Positions 27,824 to 36,288 of a stretch of DNA of 60,627 nt are shown here, piece by piece (position 1 is the stretch's first letter; the number at the start of each line of letters is the position of its first letter). A program made the translations under genes and the position numbers. Location: positions 1 through 60,627 of the forward strand of contig JAJDCP010000072.1 of assembly GCA_029260765.1 (NCBI GenBank), given 5' to 3'. The DNA comes from Planctomycetota bacterium. GTDB lineage: Bacteria; Planctomycetota; J058; JAJDCP01. The notes under the pieces were generated by a model. That model ran no database searches and was not told the DNA's origin. It saw nothing but the letters and a program-made list of their open reading frames with translations.

Positions 27824-28876
27824 ATGGCCAAAGATCAGGGTGTTCTCTACCTCGGCATCGACCTCGGCACCTCCCGTACTTCCATCGCCGCCTCGAACGG
27901 CGTGCGCGAGACCGTCTGGTCCTATGTGGGCTACCCCAAGGATGTGGTGTCCCGGAAGCTGCTGAAGAAGGAGATGCTCTTCGGCAAAGAGGCGGTCGAC
28001 AAGCGGCTCTCCCTTGATCTCTACCGGCCCTTCGAGAAGGGCATCATCAAGTACTCGACGGGCGAAAACGAGGGCATGCCGAAGGACAAGATCGCCAAGC
28101 ACATGAAAGCAGCCAAAGACCTCGTGCGCCAGGCGCTGACCATCGCCAAGCCGCGCAAGGACGAGCTGATCTATGGCGTCATCGGCGCCCCTGCGCTGGC
28201 CTCGACCAAGAACAAAGAGCAGATCCTCGAAGCCGCCAAGGGCGCCCTCGACGCGGCGATGATCTGCAGCGAGCCTTTTGCCGTGGCCTACGGACTCGAC
28301 CTGCTCGAAGACACCCTGGTGATCGATATCGGCGCCGGGACGGTCGACTTGTGTCGTATGCACGGCACCATGCCGGCTGAGGACGACCAGATCACACTGA
28401 CGACAGCCGGTGACTGGATCGACCAGCAGCTCTACACGCTGTTCAAGAAGAAGTGCAAGGATGCCGATTTCACCATCCACCACGTCAAGGATCTGAAAGA
28501 GAAGTTCGCGTTTGTGACCGACGCGGCTGAGGCCGTGCGTGCCGAATTCCTGGTCAACGGTAAGCCCACCGTGTTCGATATCACCGACGAGATGCGCACG
28601 GGCTGCCGCATGATCGTGCGACCGATTGTCGAGGCACTTCACCGGCTGGTGTCGACCTTCGATCCCGACTTCCAGGCCCGCCTGCGGAACAACGTCCTGC
28701 TCGGCGGCGGTGGCTCCCAGATCATCGGCCTGGGCCGGGTGCTCGAAGAGGCTATGCAGTCGATGCTCGGCAGCGGTAAGGTGCGGCAGGTTGACGAACC
28801 GACCTATGCCGGCGCCAACGGCGCTCTGAAGATGGCACACGATATGCCGGAAGAATACTGGCGGCGGCTGGCCTGA
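27824..28876 (+). CDS. MamK-like actin-family ATPase
   Basis: This 350-residue protein has the actin/Hsp70 ATPase core: phosphate-1 GIDLGTSRT (11-19), the catalytic-glutamate segment SEPFAVAYG (E150), phosphate-2 IDIGAGTVD (167-175) and the adenosine loop LGGGGSQI near 290. Several blocks closely resemble the magnetosome filament protein MamK: GYPKDVVSRKLL, EDDQITLTTAGDWID and the C-terminal MPEEYWRRL (MamK has GYPKDVI..KLL, EDQVTLTKAGNYLD and LPPQYW, from memory). The length also matches MamK (about 347). It should polymerise into ATP-dependent cytoplasmic filaments. No other magnetosome genes are nearby. GGAG precedes the chosen ATG. Confidence 0.85.
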   Translation: MAKDQGVLYLGIDLGTSRTSIAASNGVRETVWSYVGYPKDVVSRKLLKKEMLFGKEAVDKRLSLDLYRPFEKGIIKYSTGENEGMPKDKIAKHMKAAKDLVRQALTIAKPRKDELIYGVIGAPALASTKNKEQILEAAKGALDAAMICSEPFAVAYGLDLLEDTLVIDIGAGTVDLCRMHGTMPAEDDQITLTTAGDWIDQQLYTLFKKKCKDADFTIHHVKDLKEKFAFVTDAAEAVRAEFLVNGKPTVFDITDEMRTGCRMIVRPIVEALHRLVSTFDPDFQARLRNNVLLGGGGSQIIGLGRVLEEAMQSMLGSGKVRQVDEPTYAGANGALKMAHDMPEEYWRRLA

Positions 28877-28952
28877 GCCCTGGCAGATCCTTCGAGCTCC
28901 GCGTAGCATCGCAGTTGAGGGGTTGCCAGGGAGACGCGCCGCGACCCCCGGG

Positions 28953-28974
28953 CATGCCAGAAATGACATGCCAG
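28953..28974 (+). promoter_or_regulatory. Paired CATGCCAG sites upstream of the His/Cys-repeat gene
   Basis: The octamer CATGCCAG occurs twice, at 28953-28960 and 28967-28974, separated by AAATGA. The outer bases also form a GGCATG...CATGCC dyad. This could be a regulator-binding site in the 137-base gap before the His/Cys-repeat gene. No regulator is known. Confidence 0.3.
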
Positions 28975-29013
28975 GGACGTCCAGCTTTACCCCGGACCGC
29001 GAGGATCTTCACG

Positions 29014-30036
29014 ATGAACAGCACTTCCCGCCTATGCGCCCTCGGCCTGATCGGGCTCTTCCTGAGCTGTGGGACGGCGCTGGCACAGCAACACACCCAC
29101 GGCGACGGCTGCGGCCACCACTACTACGACGGCAGCTGGCACGAGTTCGAGCAGGGCCATCTGCACAGCTATACCTGCGGGCATCACTACTACAACGGCA
29201 CGTGGAACCGTTTCCCCAAGGGGCACGACCATCGCGAAGGGTGTGGTCACGTCTACACCAATGGCCGCTGGTACGACGATCCGAACGGCGTAGACCGGCC
29301 CCCCGATCCCCGTCACGACCCGATCGGCAACGCCGAATGGTACGGCATCCATGTGCACTATGACGGCTGCGGCCACTATGAGCACACACCAGGCGACTGG
29401 AAGTCCTGGCCCAAAGAGCATGTGCATGGGCCCGACTGCGGGCACTACCAGGAAGACGACACCTGGCAGATGTTCCAAGCCAACCATCGTCATGGCGCTC
29501 GCTGTGGACACAACTATTACGAGGGTGCCTGGTACATCGTGCCGCCCACCCACACGCACGGCGACGACTGCGGCCATCGCCACGAGAACGGGATCTGGAT
29601 CTCGATCGGGGGCCGGCGCGGTTGGCAAGGTTGGGACGACAACGCCCATCACCACGGCGATGGCTGCGGCCACTTCCAGTACGACAACAATTGGTGGGAT
29701 TACCCGCAGGGGCATGTCCACCAATACGGCTGTGGCCACCACTACGACAACGGGCTCTGGTACGATACGCCCCGGGGTCATGTCCACGGCGACCGATGCG
29801 GCCACCGCTGGCGCAACGGGGTCTGGGACATCCACCTCGATGGACACCAGCACGGCTATGGCTGCGGCCACTACCAATACGAAGGCTTCTGGCACGACGA
29901 GCCGCAGTGCAAGCACAACCACGATTGTGGGCACTATCACTACGACGGACGCTGGCATGTAGTGCCGCGTGAGCGGCATGTCCATGGCGCGTTCTGTGGT
30001 CACACTTGGGTGGGCGCCACCTTCAGCTGGGAATGA
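29014..30036 (+). CDS. Secreted protein of 13 His/Cys repeats (HxHxxxCGH)
   Basis: This 340-residue protein consists of a signal peptide (ending TALAQ) and 13 tandem units, mostly 22 residues long, which fill the mature chain. The unit consensus is HxHxxxCGHxxYxxGxWxxxPxG. Twelve units keep HxHxxxCGH exactly; unit 12 is shortened to HNHDCGH, and units 3 and 7 carry about 10-20 extra residues. Three His and one Cys per unit, with conserved Trp and Tyr, strongly suggest repeated binding of a transition metal or heme outside the cytoplasm; this is inference. I recognise no named family. Its stop overlaps the start of the PIN-like gene (ATGA). Confidence 0.85.
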   Translation: MNSTSRLCALGLIGLFLSCGTALAQQHTHGDGCGHHYYDGSWHEFEQGHLHSYTCGHHYYNGTWNRFPKGHDHREGCGHVYTNGRWYDDPNGVDRPPDPRHDPIGNAEWYGIHVHYDGCGHYEHTPGDWKSWPKEHVHGPDCGHYQEDDTWQMFQANHRHGARCGHNYYEGAWYIVPPTHTHGDDCGHRHENGIWISIGGRRGWQGWDDNAHHHGDGCGHFQYDNNWWDYPQGHVHQYGCGHHYDNGLWYDTPRGHVHGDRCGHRWRNGVWDIHLDGHQHGYGCGHYQYEGFWHDEPQCKHNHDCGHYHYDGRWHVVPRERHVHGAFCGHTWVGATFSWE

Positions 30037-31622
30037 GCAGTGGGTCGATGAGGAAAGCCCGGCGAAAACTGGACGACAGCATCGACCCCTACGTGTTCCA
30101 GACGCGGCGCATCCATTACCTGATCTCATCCCTCGAGGATCTGCTCAAGAACCGCGAATACGTGGTGTTCTTCGACACCAACGTATTCTGTGGTTTCCAC
30201 CACTACCTCGCAGTGCACAGCCACAAAGAGATCGACAAGAGCTTCCTGTCGCGCATCAAGATCTTCCTGACCCACTTCTTCCGCATCGTCGACAGCTACC
30301 GCAACCTGTGCCTGATTCCTCCGATCAAAGAAGAGATGCTGCATCTGATCGACGCCTGCATCTCTGCCTGTACGCACCAGATCGACACCTACGGTCAGCT
30401 GGCGTTCGCCGAACGCGACCGCTATGTCGATATCCACAATCCGATCTGCGAGATCGCCCACCTGCTCGGACGCCTGCGGGAGTGCATCGTCGAGCACTCG
30501 TACCGGCCCATCCTGCGCCACACCATCGTGATCAAGCAGCTGCTGGCCCTGGTCGAATACCTCAATCACGAGCTCAAGCTGAAGAAGCCTTCGCTCACCA
30601 AGAACAACAGTGACGAGCAGCTGGTGGCCGAGATCTTCCACAACCTTCTGGTCAATCAGCGTCTTGCGGCAGTCTACAGCCGAGACTCCGACGTCCATCG
30701 TCTGGTCTCTACGATCTTCAAGGTCTTCGTCTCGACCGACGTCAAAGACGAAGAGACCGAGTACATCCAGAACACGCTGTTCTTCCGCAACTTGATGCTG
30801 CTCCGCTACAGGCCAGAGAAGGAAGCCTGGACACGCGGGTTCGAGACCACCGGCCAGATTCCCAGCCGCGACTTCGGCGTGCACCCGATGCCCGAGAAGC
30901 GGCGCCGTAAGATCGTCAAGAGAGTCAAGCAAGGCCTGGCTGAGATCTATCAAGAGCTCAATGAGCTCGACATGCACTTCGTCGAAGAGCGTCCCAAGCC
31001 GACCGAAGAAGAGATCGAAGAGGCTGCCGAGACCCTGCTCAGTCAGCTCCAGAAAATGCGGGGCAACGACTCGAGCTCCACACCGGACCAGATCGCCGAG
31101 TGTTTGCGCGCCTACAAGGCGCTCTCGGTGATGCATCGGGCGACCGGCTCACGGATCCTCGAGGTGCCTCTGAAACAGGCCGTCGACGGCCGTACCGCCG
31201 ACTTGATGCGTTGCCATCTCCAGACGCTGCGCGAGCGCTCCGAAGAGCTCAAGGCCGATCTGTCGGGGCTGACCCGCGACATCCAGAATCAACTCGACCT
31301 CGACGACACCGAACGCTTGCGTGAAGTGGCGACACTGCTGAGCGACAACCGCACCGAGATTCTGTTCTTCGAGGCCGCCCTTGCGGAGGGCCTCGTCCAG
31401 TTCACCAATGAGCATTACCAGAAGATGCGCGAGCTGCAGCAGCGCTTTGAATCCAATGGCTATGAGCTCGGCGAACGTTCGATGTCGGTGCACCCGCGCG
31501 AAGTGGCCTACATCACGGGCATCCCGTACACCCGCCTGGTCAAGCTGGTCAGCGAGCGCCACATCCCTGTGGTCGACAACGCCCTCTCGCTGCAACTCTG
31601 GCATCTGGTCCATTTCGTTTGA
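30033..31622 (+). CDS. PIN-like domain protein with helical region and C-terminal HTH-like end
   Basis: This is a 529-residue cytoplasmic protein. Residues about 25-230 resemble a PIN-type nuclease: the first acidic site is VVFFDTNVF, acidic residues follow in IKEEM and NNSDEQLVAE, and YSRDSDVHRL is positioned like the late PIN aspartates. A long charged helical stretch covers about 280-470. The last 45 residues (PREVAYITGIPYTRLVKLVSERHIPVV) resemble a helix-turn-helix unit. It could cleave RNA, but activity is inferred from acidic-residue placement alone. The start overlaps the stop of the His/Cys-repeat gene, so the two are translationally coupled. No antitoxin-like partner is seen. Confidence 0.7.
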   Translation: MSSGSMRKARRKLDDSIDPYVFQTRRIHYLISSLEDLLKNREYVVFFDTNVFCGFHHYLAVHSHKEIDKSFLSRIKIFLTHFFRIVDSYRNLCLIPPIKEEMLHLIDACISACTHQIDTYGQLAFAERDRYVDIHNPICEIAHLLGRLRECIVEHSYRPILRHTIVIKQLLALVEYLNHELKLKKPSLTKNNSDEQLVAEIFHNLLVNQRLAAVYSRDSDVHRLVSTIFKVFVSTDVKDEETEYIQNTLFFRNLMLLRYRPEKEAWTRGFETTGQIPSRDFGVHPMPEKRRRKIVKRVKQGLAEIYQELNELDMHFVEERPKPTEEEIEEAAETLLSQLQKMRGNDSSSTPDQIAECLRAYKALSVMHRATGSRILEVPLKQAVDGRTADLMRCHLQTLRERSEELKADLSGLTRDIQNQLDLDDTERLREVATLLSDNRTEILFFEAALAEGLVQFTNEHYQKMRELQQRFESNGYELGERSMSVHPREVAYITGIPYTRLVKLVSERHIPVVDNALSLQLWHLVHFV

Positions 31623-31683
31623 GTTGACCCGCGCAGCACGACGACTACAATCCCGGTTCAGACACACTAGAGCCGGAGCCCGC

Positions 31684-32517
31684 GTGGCTAGCGACCTATC
31701 CAGCATCACCAGCCACGACGGTCTACGCTTGCAGCGGCGTCTGTGGCTGCCCGCGTCAGCCGCGCGCGCGCTCGTCGTGGCGGTCCATGGCTTCGGCACA
31801 CACAGCGGGCGGCTCGAAGTGCTGGCATGCGACCTCGGCGCTCGAGGGATCGCCACGTGCAGCTACGATCTGCGCGGCCATGGAGGCTCCGAGGGTATTC
31901 CCGGCCACCTGCCAAGCTTTGAAGCGCTGACCCAAGACCTCGAGTCGGTGCTGGCCAGCCTGGAGCCCCTGCTGCCCGCTGTGCCTCGATTCGGCTTCGG
32001 CCAGGGCCTCGGCTGCCTTTGCCTGATCAGCGCTCTTTGCGAGCCGCTATGCGCGCTTCAGGGGGCAGTGCTCCAAGGCCCACTGCTCGGCTTCGGCAAA
32101 GCATGGAGCGGCATGCGTCGCTCCACAGCCCGGCTGTTGTCTGCAGTGCTGCCCCGCAAGCGTCTGCAATCGGGCCTGCGGGCCGAGGATCTCAGCTCGG
32201 AACCGTGCGCGATTGCCAGCCTGAAGAGTGATCCGCTCTTGCTGTGGAGAGCGAGCGCGAACTGGTTTGTGCGGGTCGAGCGCGCCCAGCAGCAGTTGCT
32301 CCAGGAAGCCGGAGATCTCCGCAAGCCGCTGCTGATCCAGGTCGGCACGCGCGACGAAGTCGTGCGCAAGCGGCGGGTTCTCGATTTCGCCGCCCACGTC
32401 AACGGGGATTGCGCCCTCCACTGGTACCCCGGCGCCCGTCACCTGCTGCTCGAAGAGCAGGAATGTGCGGCCGTCCTCTCCAACCTCGGCGAGTGGTTCG
32501 AGGCACGATTGCAGTAA
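31684..32517 (+). CDS. Alpha/beta hydrolase (S33/lysophospholipase-like) lacking the nucleophile serine
   Basis: This 277-residue alpha/beta hydrolase resembles monoacylglycerol lipases. It has VVAVHGFGTHSGR (oxyanion region), YDLRGHGGSEG, the acid in VGTRDEVV and the base in GARHLLL. The nucleophile elbow, normally GxSxG, reads GQGLG (G106-G110), so the catalytic Ser is replaced by Gly108. This predicts loss of hydrolase activity or a changed role. The start is a GTG at 31684 with GGAG 8 bases upstream. It follows the PIN-like gene by 61 bases and may share its transcript. Confidence 0.82.
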   Translation: MASDLSSITSHDGLRLQRRLWLPASAARALVVAVHGFGTHSGRLEVLACDLGARGIATCSYDLRGHGGSEGIPGHLPSFEALTQDLESVLASLEPLLPAVPRFGFGQGLGCLCLISALCEPLCALQGAVLQGPLLGFGKAWSGMRRSTARLLSAVLPRKRLQSGLRAEDLSSEPCAIASLKSDPLLLWRASANWFVRVERAQQQLLQEAGDLRKPLLIQVGTRDEVVRKRRVLDFAAHVNGDCALHWYPGARHLLLEEQECAAVLSNLGEWFEARLQ

Positions 32518-32725
32518 CTGCATGCCCCCGCGAACCCAAGGCCGCGCTTCGCGCGTGGACTGCCAACGGCGCGGCTTGACAGCCTTCACGAAAAACCCTG
32601 CAGCTCCGCATCCGTACGCCTTCTAGGCATCCAAAGCAGATGGCCAAATTGGCGCGCGTTGCAGGTCAAAGCCGGGCTGCGCGCTGGCCGAAAGAACAGG
32701 ATGTGTCTTTCGGAGGCAGAAAATC

Positions 32726-33886
32726 ATGGGCTGTGAGATCTGGATGGCAGGAGGCGGCACTGGAGGCCACCTGATTCCAGGACTGGCCGTCGCCGATGCG
32801 CTGGCCGAGGTGCAGCCTGGCTGGAAGATCTATTTCCGGCACGCAGGACGCCCTGTCGACCAGGCTCTGCTCGAAGCACGCCCGTACGCGGCCTCGGCCG
32901 GAGTTCCTCCCCTGCGCATGCGTCCCGGCGTACTCTTCCAGTATGCCCGCGCATACTTCAAGGCACGCCGTGAGCTGCGTGGCGGAGCGCCCAAGCTGGT
33001 GATCGGGCTGGGAGGTTATGCCTCCTTCCCCCACGTACGGGCCGCTCAAGACCTCGGCCTGCCCAGCGTGCTGTTCGAAGCGAATGTTCTGCCTGGACGG
33101 GCCACCCGCCATCTGCTCAAGCGCGCCTGGAAGCTGTGCTGCCCCTGGCCTGCACAGAGCCTGGGCATGCGCCTGCGCCCTGGGCAGCTCGCCGATTGGG
33201 GTCTGCCGATCAGGCCGCCCGCCGGACACAGCCGGAGCGCGGCGCTGCGCCGCCTGGGTTTCCGTGACGATCAGCGTGTCTTGCTGGTGGCCGGGGGAAG
33301 TCAGGGCGCACGGGCGCTCAACCAATTCCTGTCCGAAGCCGCGCCATTCTTCGCAGCACAGCACATCGCCGTGCTGCATCTGGCGGGAGCCGCGGACGTG
33401 GCGGCGCTGCGCGACAGCTATTCCCGAGCGGGCGTCGAAGCGCGCGTCAGTGCCTTCCTCGAAGACATGCCTGCCGCCTACCGTGCCGCCCATGCGGCAC
33501 TCTGTCGGGCCGGCGGCGCCACCCTGGCTGAGCTGGCGGCGCACCGCCTGCCGGCCATCGTTGTTCCCTATCCCCACGCCAAAGACGACCACCAGACCGT
33601 CAACGCACAGGCCGCAGAAGCCCACGGCGGCGCTCTCTGCACACGCCAGGATCAGCTCGGTCCCGAGACCTTGCAGACCCTGGCAGCCTGGTTCGCAAAC
33701 CGCAGCGCCCACGCGGCGCAGGCTGAGCGTTGGGAGCCCCTTTGCCGTCCGCAGGCCGCTCGGGCCTGCGCCCGCGAGCTGGCCGCCGCGCTGGCCGCGG
33801 AAGCCTCGCCACGGCCAGCGTCCGTGGCGGAGGGGGCGCCGCTGCGCCCCAGTTTGGAAAAAATCGAGTTGGGCAGTCACCGTTGA
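32726..33886 (+). CDS. murG: UDP-GlcNAc:undecaprenyl-PP-MurNAc-pentapeptide transferase MurG
   Basis: This 386-residue GT28 glycosyltransferase adds GlcNAc to lipid I to form lipid II on the inner face of the cytoplasmic membrane. Diagnostic motifs are GGGTGGHLIPGLAVA (from residue 9), the GLGGYASFP block, VAGGSQGARALN for UDP binding, and CRAGGATLAELAA with IVVPYPHAKDDHQ near the C-terminus. GGAGG precedes the ATG. It leads the peptidoglycan cluster; a LysM gene follows directly, where ftsW or murC is more usual. Confidence 0.96.
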   Translation: MGCEIWMAGGGTGGHLIPGLAVADALAEVQPGWKIYFRHAGRPVDQALLEARPYAASAGVPPLRMRPGVLFQYARAYFKARRELRGGAPKLVIGLGGYASFPHVRAAQDLGLPSVLFEANVLPGRATRHLLKRAWKLCCPWPAQSLGMRLRPGQLADWGLPIRPPAGHSRSAALRRLGFRDDQRVLLVAGGSQGARALNQFLSEAAPFFAAQHIAVLHLAGAADVAALRDSYSRAGVEARVSAFLEDMPAAYRAAHAALCRAGGATLAELAAHRLPAIVVPYPHAKDDHQTVNAQAAEAHGGALCTRQDQLGPETLQTLAAWFANRSAHAAQAERWEPLCRPQAARACARELAAALAAEASPRPASVAEGAPLRPSLEKIELGSHR

Positions 33887-33940
33887 GAGATGCCGCAGGC
33901 CTGGAGCCGGTCCGCGGTCAAAGCACTAGGAGAGCCTTCC

Positions 33941-34744
33941 ATGAGTTCCTCGAATCTGAAATCCCATTCCCACCTGGTTGGTGGATCGCCACGTTCTGTC
34001 GGAAGCAGCGCCAAGATCGGCCTGGTCGGCGTACTCGCACTGATCGTGCTGGTCGTTGCCCTCTGGGACAAGTCCGACGAAGTGCCCGCCCCCGACACCA
34101 CGGACACCAACACCACAGCCAGTGCCGAGAATGCCGGCAACCTCAGCTTGGGCAACGCAGCCCTGGGCAACGGCGCGCCCACCCCTCCCAGCGTCGTGAA
34201 CGACGAGTTCGCCGCCTGGCCGATCGAAAACGATACGGCGCCGATCAGCGATGCACAGGACTTGAATGTCTCCGTGCCCGAGCCGGTGATCCCTGCTCCG
34301 CGGCCGCGAGCCGAGCCCTCGACCCCCGTCGCGCCCCGCCCGACACCTTCCCCCCGGGTCTCTGGCCAGCGCTACACGACCAAGGTGGGCGACAGCCTTT
34401 GGAAGGTCGCCGAACGCTTCTACGGCGACGGCAGCAAATGGCAGCGCATCGCCGACGCCAACAACCTGGGTGACAGCCTGCCGCACAGCATCGAGATCGT
34501 GATCCCCGACGCGCCGGGTGTGCGCTCCCAGCCATCGCAACTGGCAGCCGTCCAGAATCCTCAGGTTCCCGCGGGCTTCAGCGTGTACACGGTGCAAGCC
34601 AACGACAGCCTGTGGAAGATCGCCGAACGCCAACTCGGTAACGGAGCCCGCTGGACCGAGATCAGGGATGCAAACCGCGACCTGCTGGGTGGCCGCGAGG
34701 TCGTCCAGGTCGGCATGAAGTTGAAGATCCCGGGCCGCTCCTGA
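33941..34744 (+). CDS. Membrane-anchored protein with two LysM domains
   Basis: This 267-residue protein has a short cytoplasmic start, one transmembrane segment (IGLVGVLALIVLVVALW, about 27-43) and a Pro/Ala/Asn-rich linker. Two LysM peptidoglycan-binding domains follow at about 142-188 (YTTKVGDSLWKVAERFYGDG) and 218-265 (YTVQANDSLWKIAERQLGNG). It should span from the membrane to the cell wall. Its position between murG and murC in one transcript suggests a role in wall synthesis or septation. The ATG at 33941 has AGGAGAG; an upstream ATG lacks one. Confidence 0.9.
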   Translation: MSSSNLKSHSHLVGGSPRSVGSSAKIGLVGVLALIVLVVALWDKSDEVPAPDTTDTNTTASAENAGNLSLGNAALGNGAPTPPSVVNDEFAAWPIENDTAPISDAQDLNVSVPEPVIPAPRPRAEPSTPVAPRPTPSPRVSGQRYTTKVGDSLWKVAERFYGDGSKWQRIADANNLGDSLPHSIEIVIPDAPGVRSQPSQLAAVQNPQVPAGFSVYTVQANDSLWKIAERQLGNGARWTEIRDANRDLLGGREVVQVGMKLKIPGRS

Positions 34745-34790
34745 TCGCCGCTGTCCGTCCCGCTGCCAACTCTTGAGTGTGAGGAATCCG

Positions 34791-36287
34791 ATGCAGCCCC
34801 GACCACGTAAGGCAGACGCCGCCGTCGTGACGCCCCCCGGCTCCTTGCCGGTCATCCGTCAGGCCCGCCAGGAGCGGGTGCACATGATCGGTATAGGGGG
34901 GACCGGGATGAGCGCCCTTGCGCACATCCTGGTGGGCCGGCGGGTACCGGTCAGTGGCTCGGACATGGCCAAGAATGGCCGGATCCGAGAGCTGATCCGG
35001 GCCGGCGTCGGGTTCCTCGAGAATCAGGACACGGGCCAGCTGCCTGAAGATTGCCGGATCGTGATCCGCAGTGCCGCAGTGCCCGACGACAATCCGGAAG
35101 TGCTCGAAGCCAAGAAACGCGGCTTGAAAGTCATCAAGTATTCCACGGCTCTCGGAGACTTGATGGCCCGTCAGCGGGGCGTGGCCGTCGCGGGCACGCA
35201 CGGCAAGACCACCACGACCGCCATGGCTGCCCACGTCTTCGTGAGTTGCGGCCGCGAGCCCACCTTCGTCGTCGGCGGCGAGGTGCGCCAGCTGGGAGGC
35301 TCTGCCCGGCTGGGGAGTGGTCCGCATTTCATCGCTGAGGCCTGCGAGTTCGACCGTAGCTTCTTGAAGCTGCGCCCGAAGCTCGCCCTGGTCACGAACG
35401 TCGAAGCAGACCACCTCGATTACTACCGCGACCTGGCCGAGATCCAGGACGCCTTCCGTCAGTTCATCCGCCTGCTGCCTGAAGATGGCCTCGCGGTCTT
35501 GAACGGCGACGACCGCAACAGCCGCCCGCTCCATGAAGTCGCAGCCTGTCCGGTCGTGACCTTCGGCCTCGAGCAGGGCTGCAGCTGGCAGGCCGTCGAC
35601 CTGCGCCTCCTGCCGGCCGGGGCCAGCGCGCGCATCCTCCATTGCGGGCTGCCCGTCGGCGAGCTCAAGTTGCGCCTGCCCGGCGTCCACAACCTGCTCA
35701 ACGCGCTGGCTGTGGTGGCCGCTGCGGTCGCCGAAGGTCTGCCGCTGGCCGAAGTGCTGGCAGCCCTCGGCGAGTTCCGCGGCGTCGACCGCCGTTTCCA
35801 GCTGCTCGCCGACTGCAATGGTCTGGCAGTGGTCGACGACTACGCGCATCATCCTACCGAGGTCTCGGCCGTGCTGCGCGCTGCCCGGGAGCGCTACCCA
35901 GCGCGGCGCTTGATCGCGGTGTTCCAGCCGCATCAACACAGCCGCACTCGCCTGTTGTTCGACAACTTCCGCCAGGCCCTGGGGCTCGCAGACGAAGTGA
36001 TTCTGCCCGATATCTACTCGGCACGGGATAGCCAGGAGTGGTGCGAGAGCGTCAGCTCACAGCAGCTCGTGGACGGACTTGAGGCCGACGGCGTCACGTC
36101 TCGCTACATCCCCGGCTTTGCCGACGTGGTCGACCGGCTGACGCCCGTCCGCGACGCGGTCGCCGTCTTTATGGGGGCGGGCGACCTCACCACCGCGGCA
36201 CACGCTCTGGCGTTGCGTTTGAGCAGCGGCTCAAGCTCGGGTCTGACACGGCGGCTGCGCAGCGCGCGCCCCCGTGATGGAGACTGA
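34791..36287 (+). CDS. murC: UDP-N-acetylmuramate--L-alanine ligase MurC
   Basis: This 498-residue Mur ligase adds L-Ala to UDP-MurNAc in the cytoplasm. Visible features are the N-terminal HMIGIGGTGMSALAHIL Rossmann motif, the ATP loop AGTHGKTTTTAM, the metal and substrate block EADHLDYY, and DDYAHHPTE in the C-terminal domain. GAGGAA lies just upstream of the ATG at 34791. The final codons abut murB, with one base between stop and start. Confidence 0.97.
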   Translation: MQPRPRKADAAVVTPPGSLPVIRQARQERVHMIGIGGTGMSALAHILVGRRVPVSGSDMAKNGRIRELIRAGVGFLENQDTGQLPEDCRIVIRSAAVPDDNPEVLEAKKRGLKVIKYSTALGDLMARQRGVAVAGTHGKTTTTAMAAHVFVSCGREPTFVVGGEVRQLGGSARLGSGPHFIAEACEFDRSFLKLRPKLALVTNVEADHLDYYRDLAEIQDAFRQFIRLLPEDGLAVLNGDDRNSRPLHEVAACPVVTFGLEQGCSWQAVDLRLLPAGASARILHCGLPVGELKLRLPGVHNLLNALAVVAAAVAEGLPLAEVLAALGEFRGVDRRFQLLADCNGLAVVDDYAHHPTEVSAVLRAARERYPARRLIAVFQPHQHSRTRLLFDNFRQALGLADEVILPDIYSARDSQEWCESVSSQQLVDGLEADGVTSRYIPGFADVVDRLTPVRDAVAVFMGAGDLTTAAHALALRLSSGSSSGLTRRLRSARPRDGD

Positions 36288-36288
36288 T

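Noticed and set aside
26631..27824. Minus-strand frame crossing the Calx-beta gene end and the hexamer array
   Set aside because: Its Arg/Thr dipeptide run is the hexamer array translated, and it crosses a clear terminator.
27824..28876. Magnetosome gene island
   Set aside because: Only a MamK-like gene is present. None of the core mamAB-type genes lies within 30 kb on either side inside the window.
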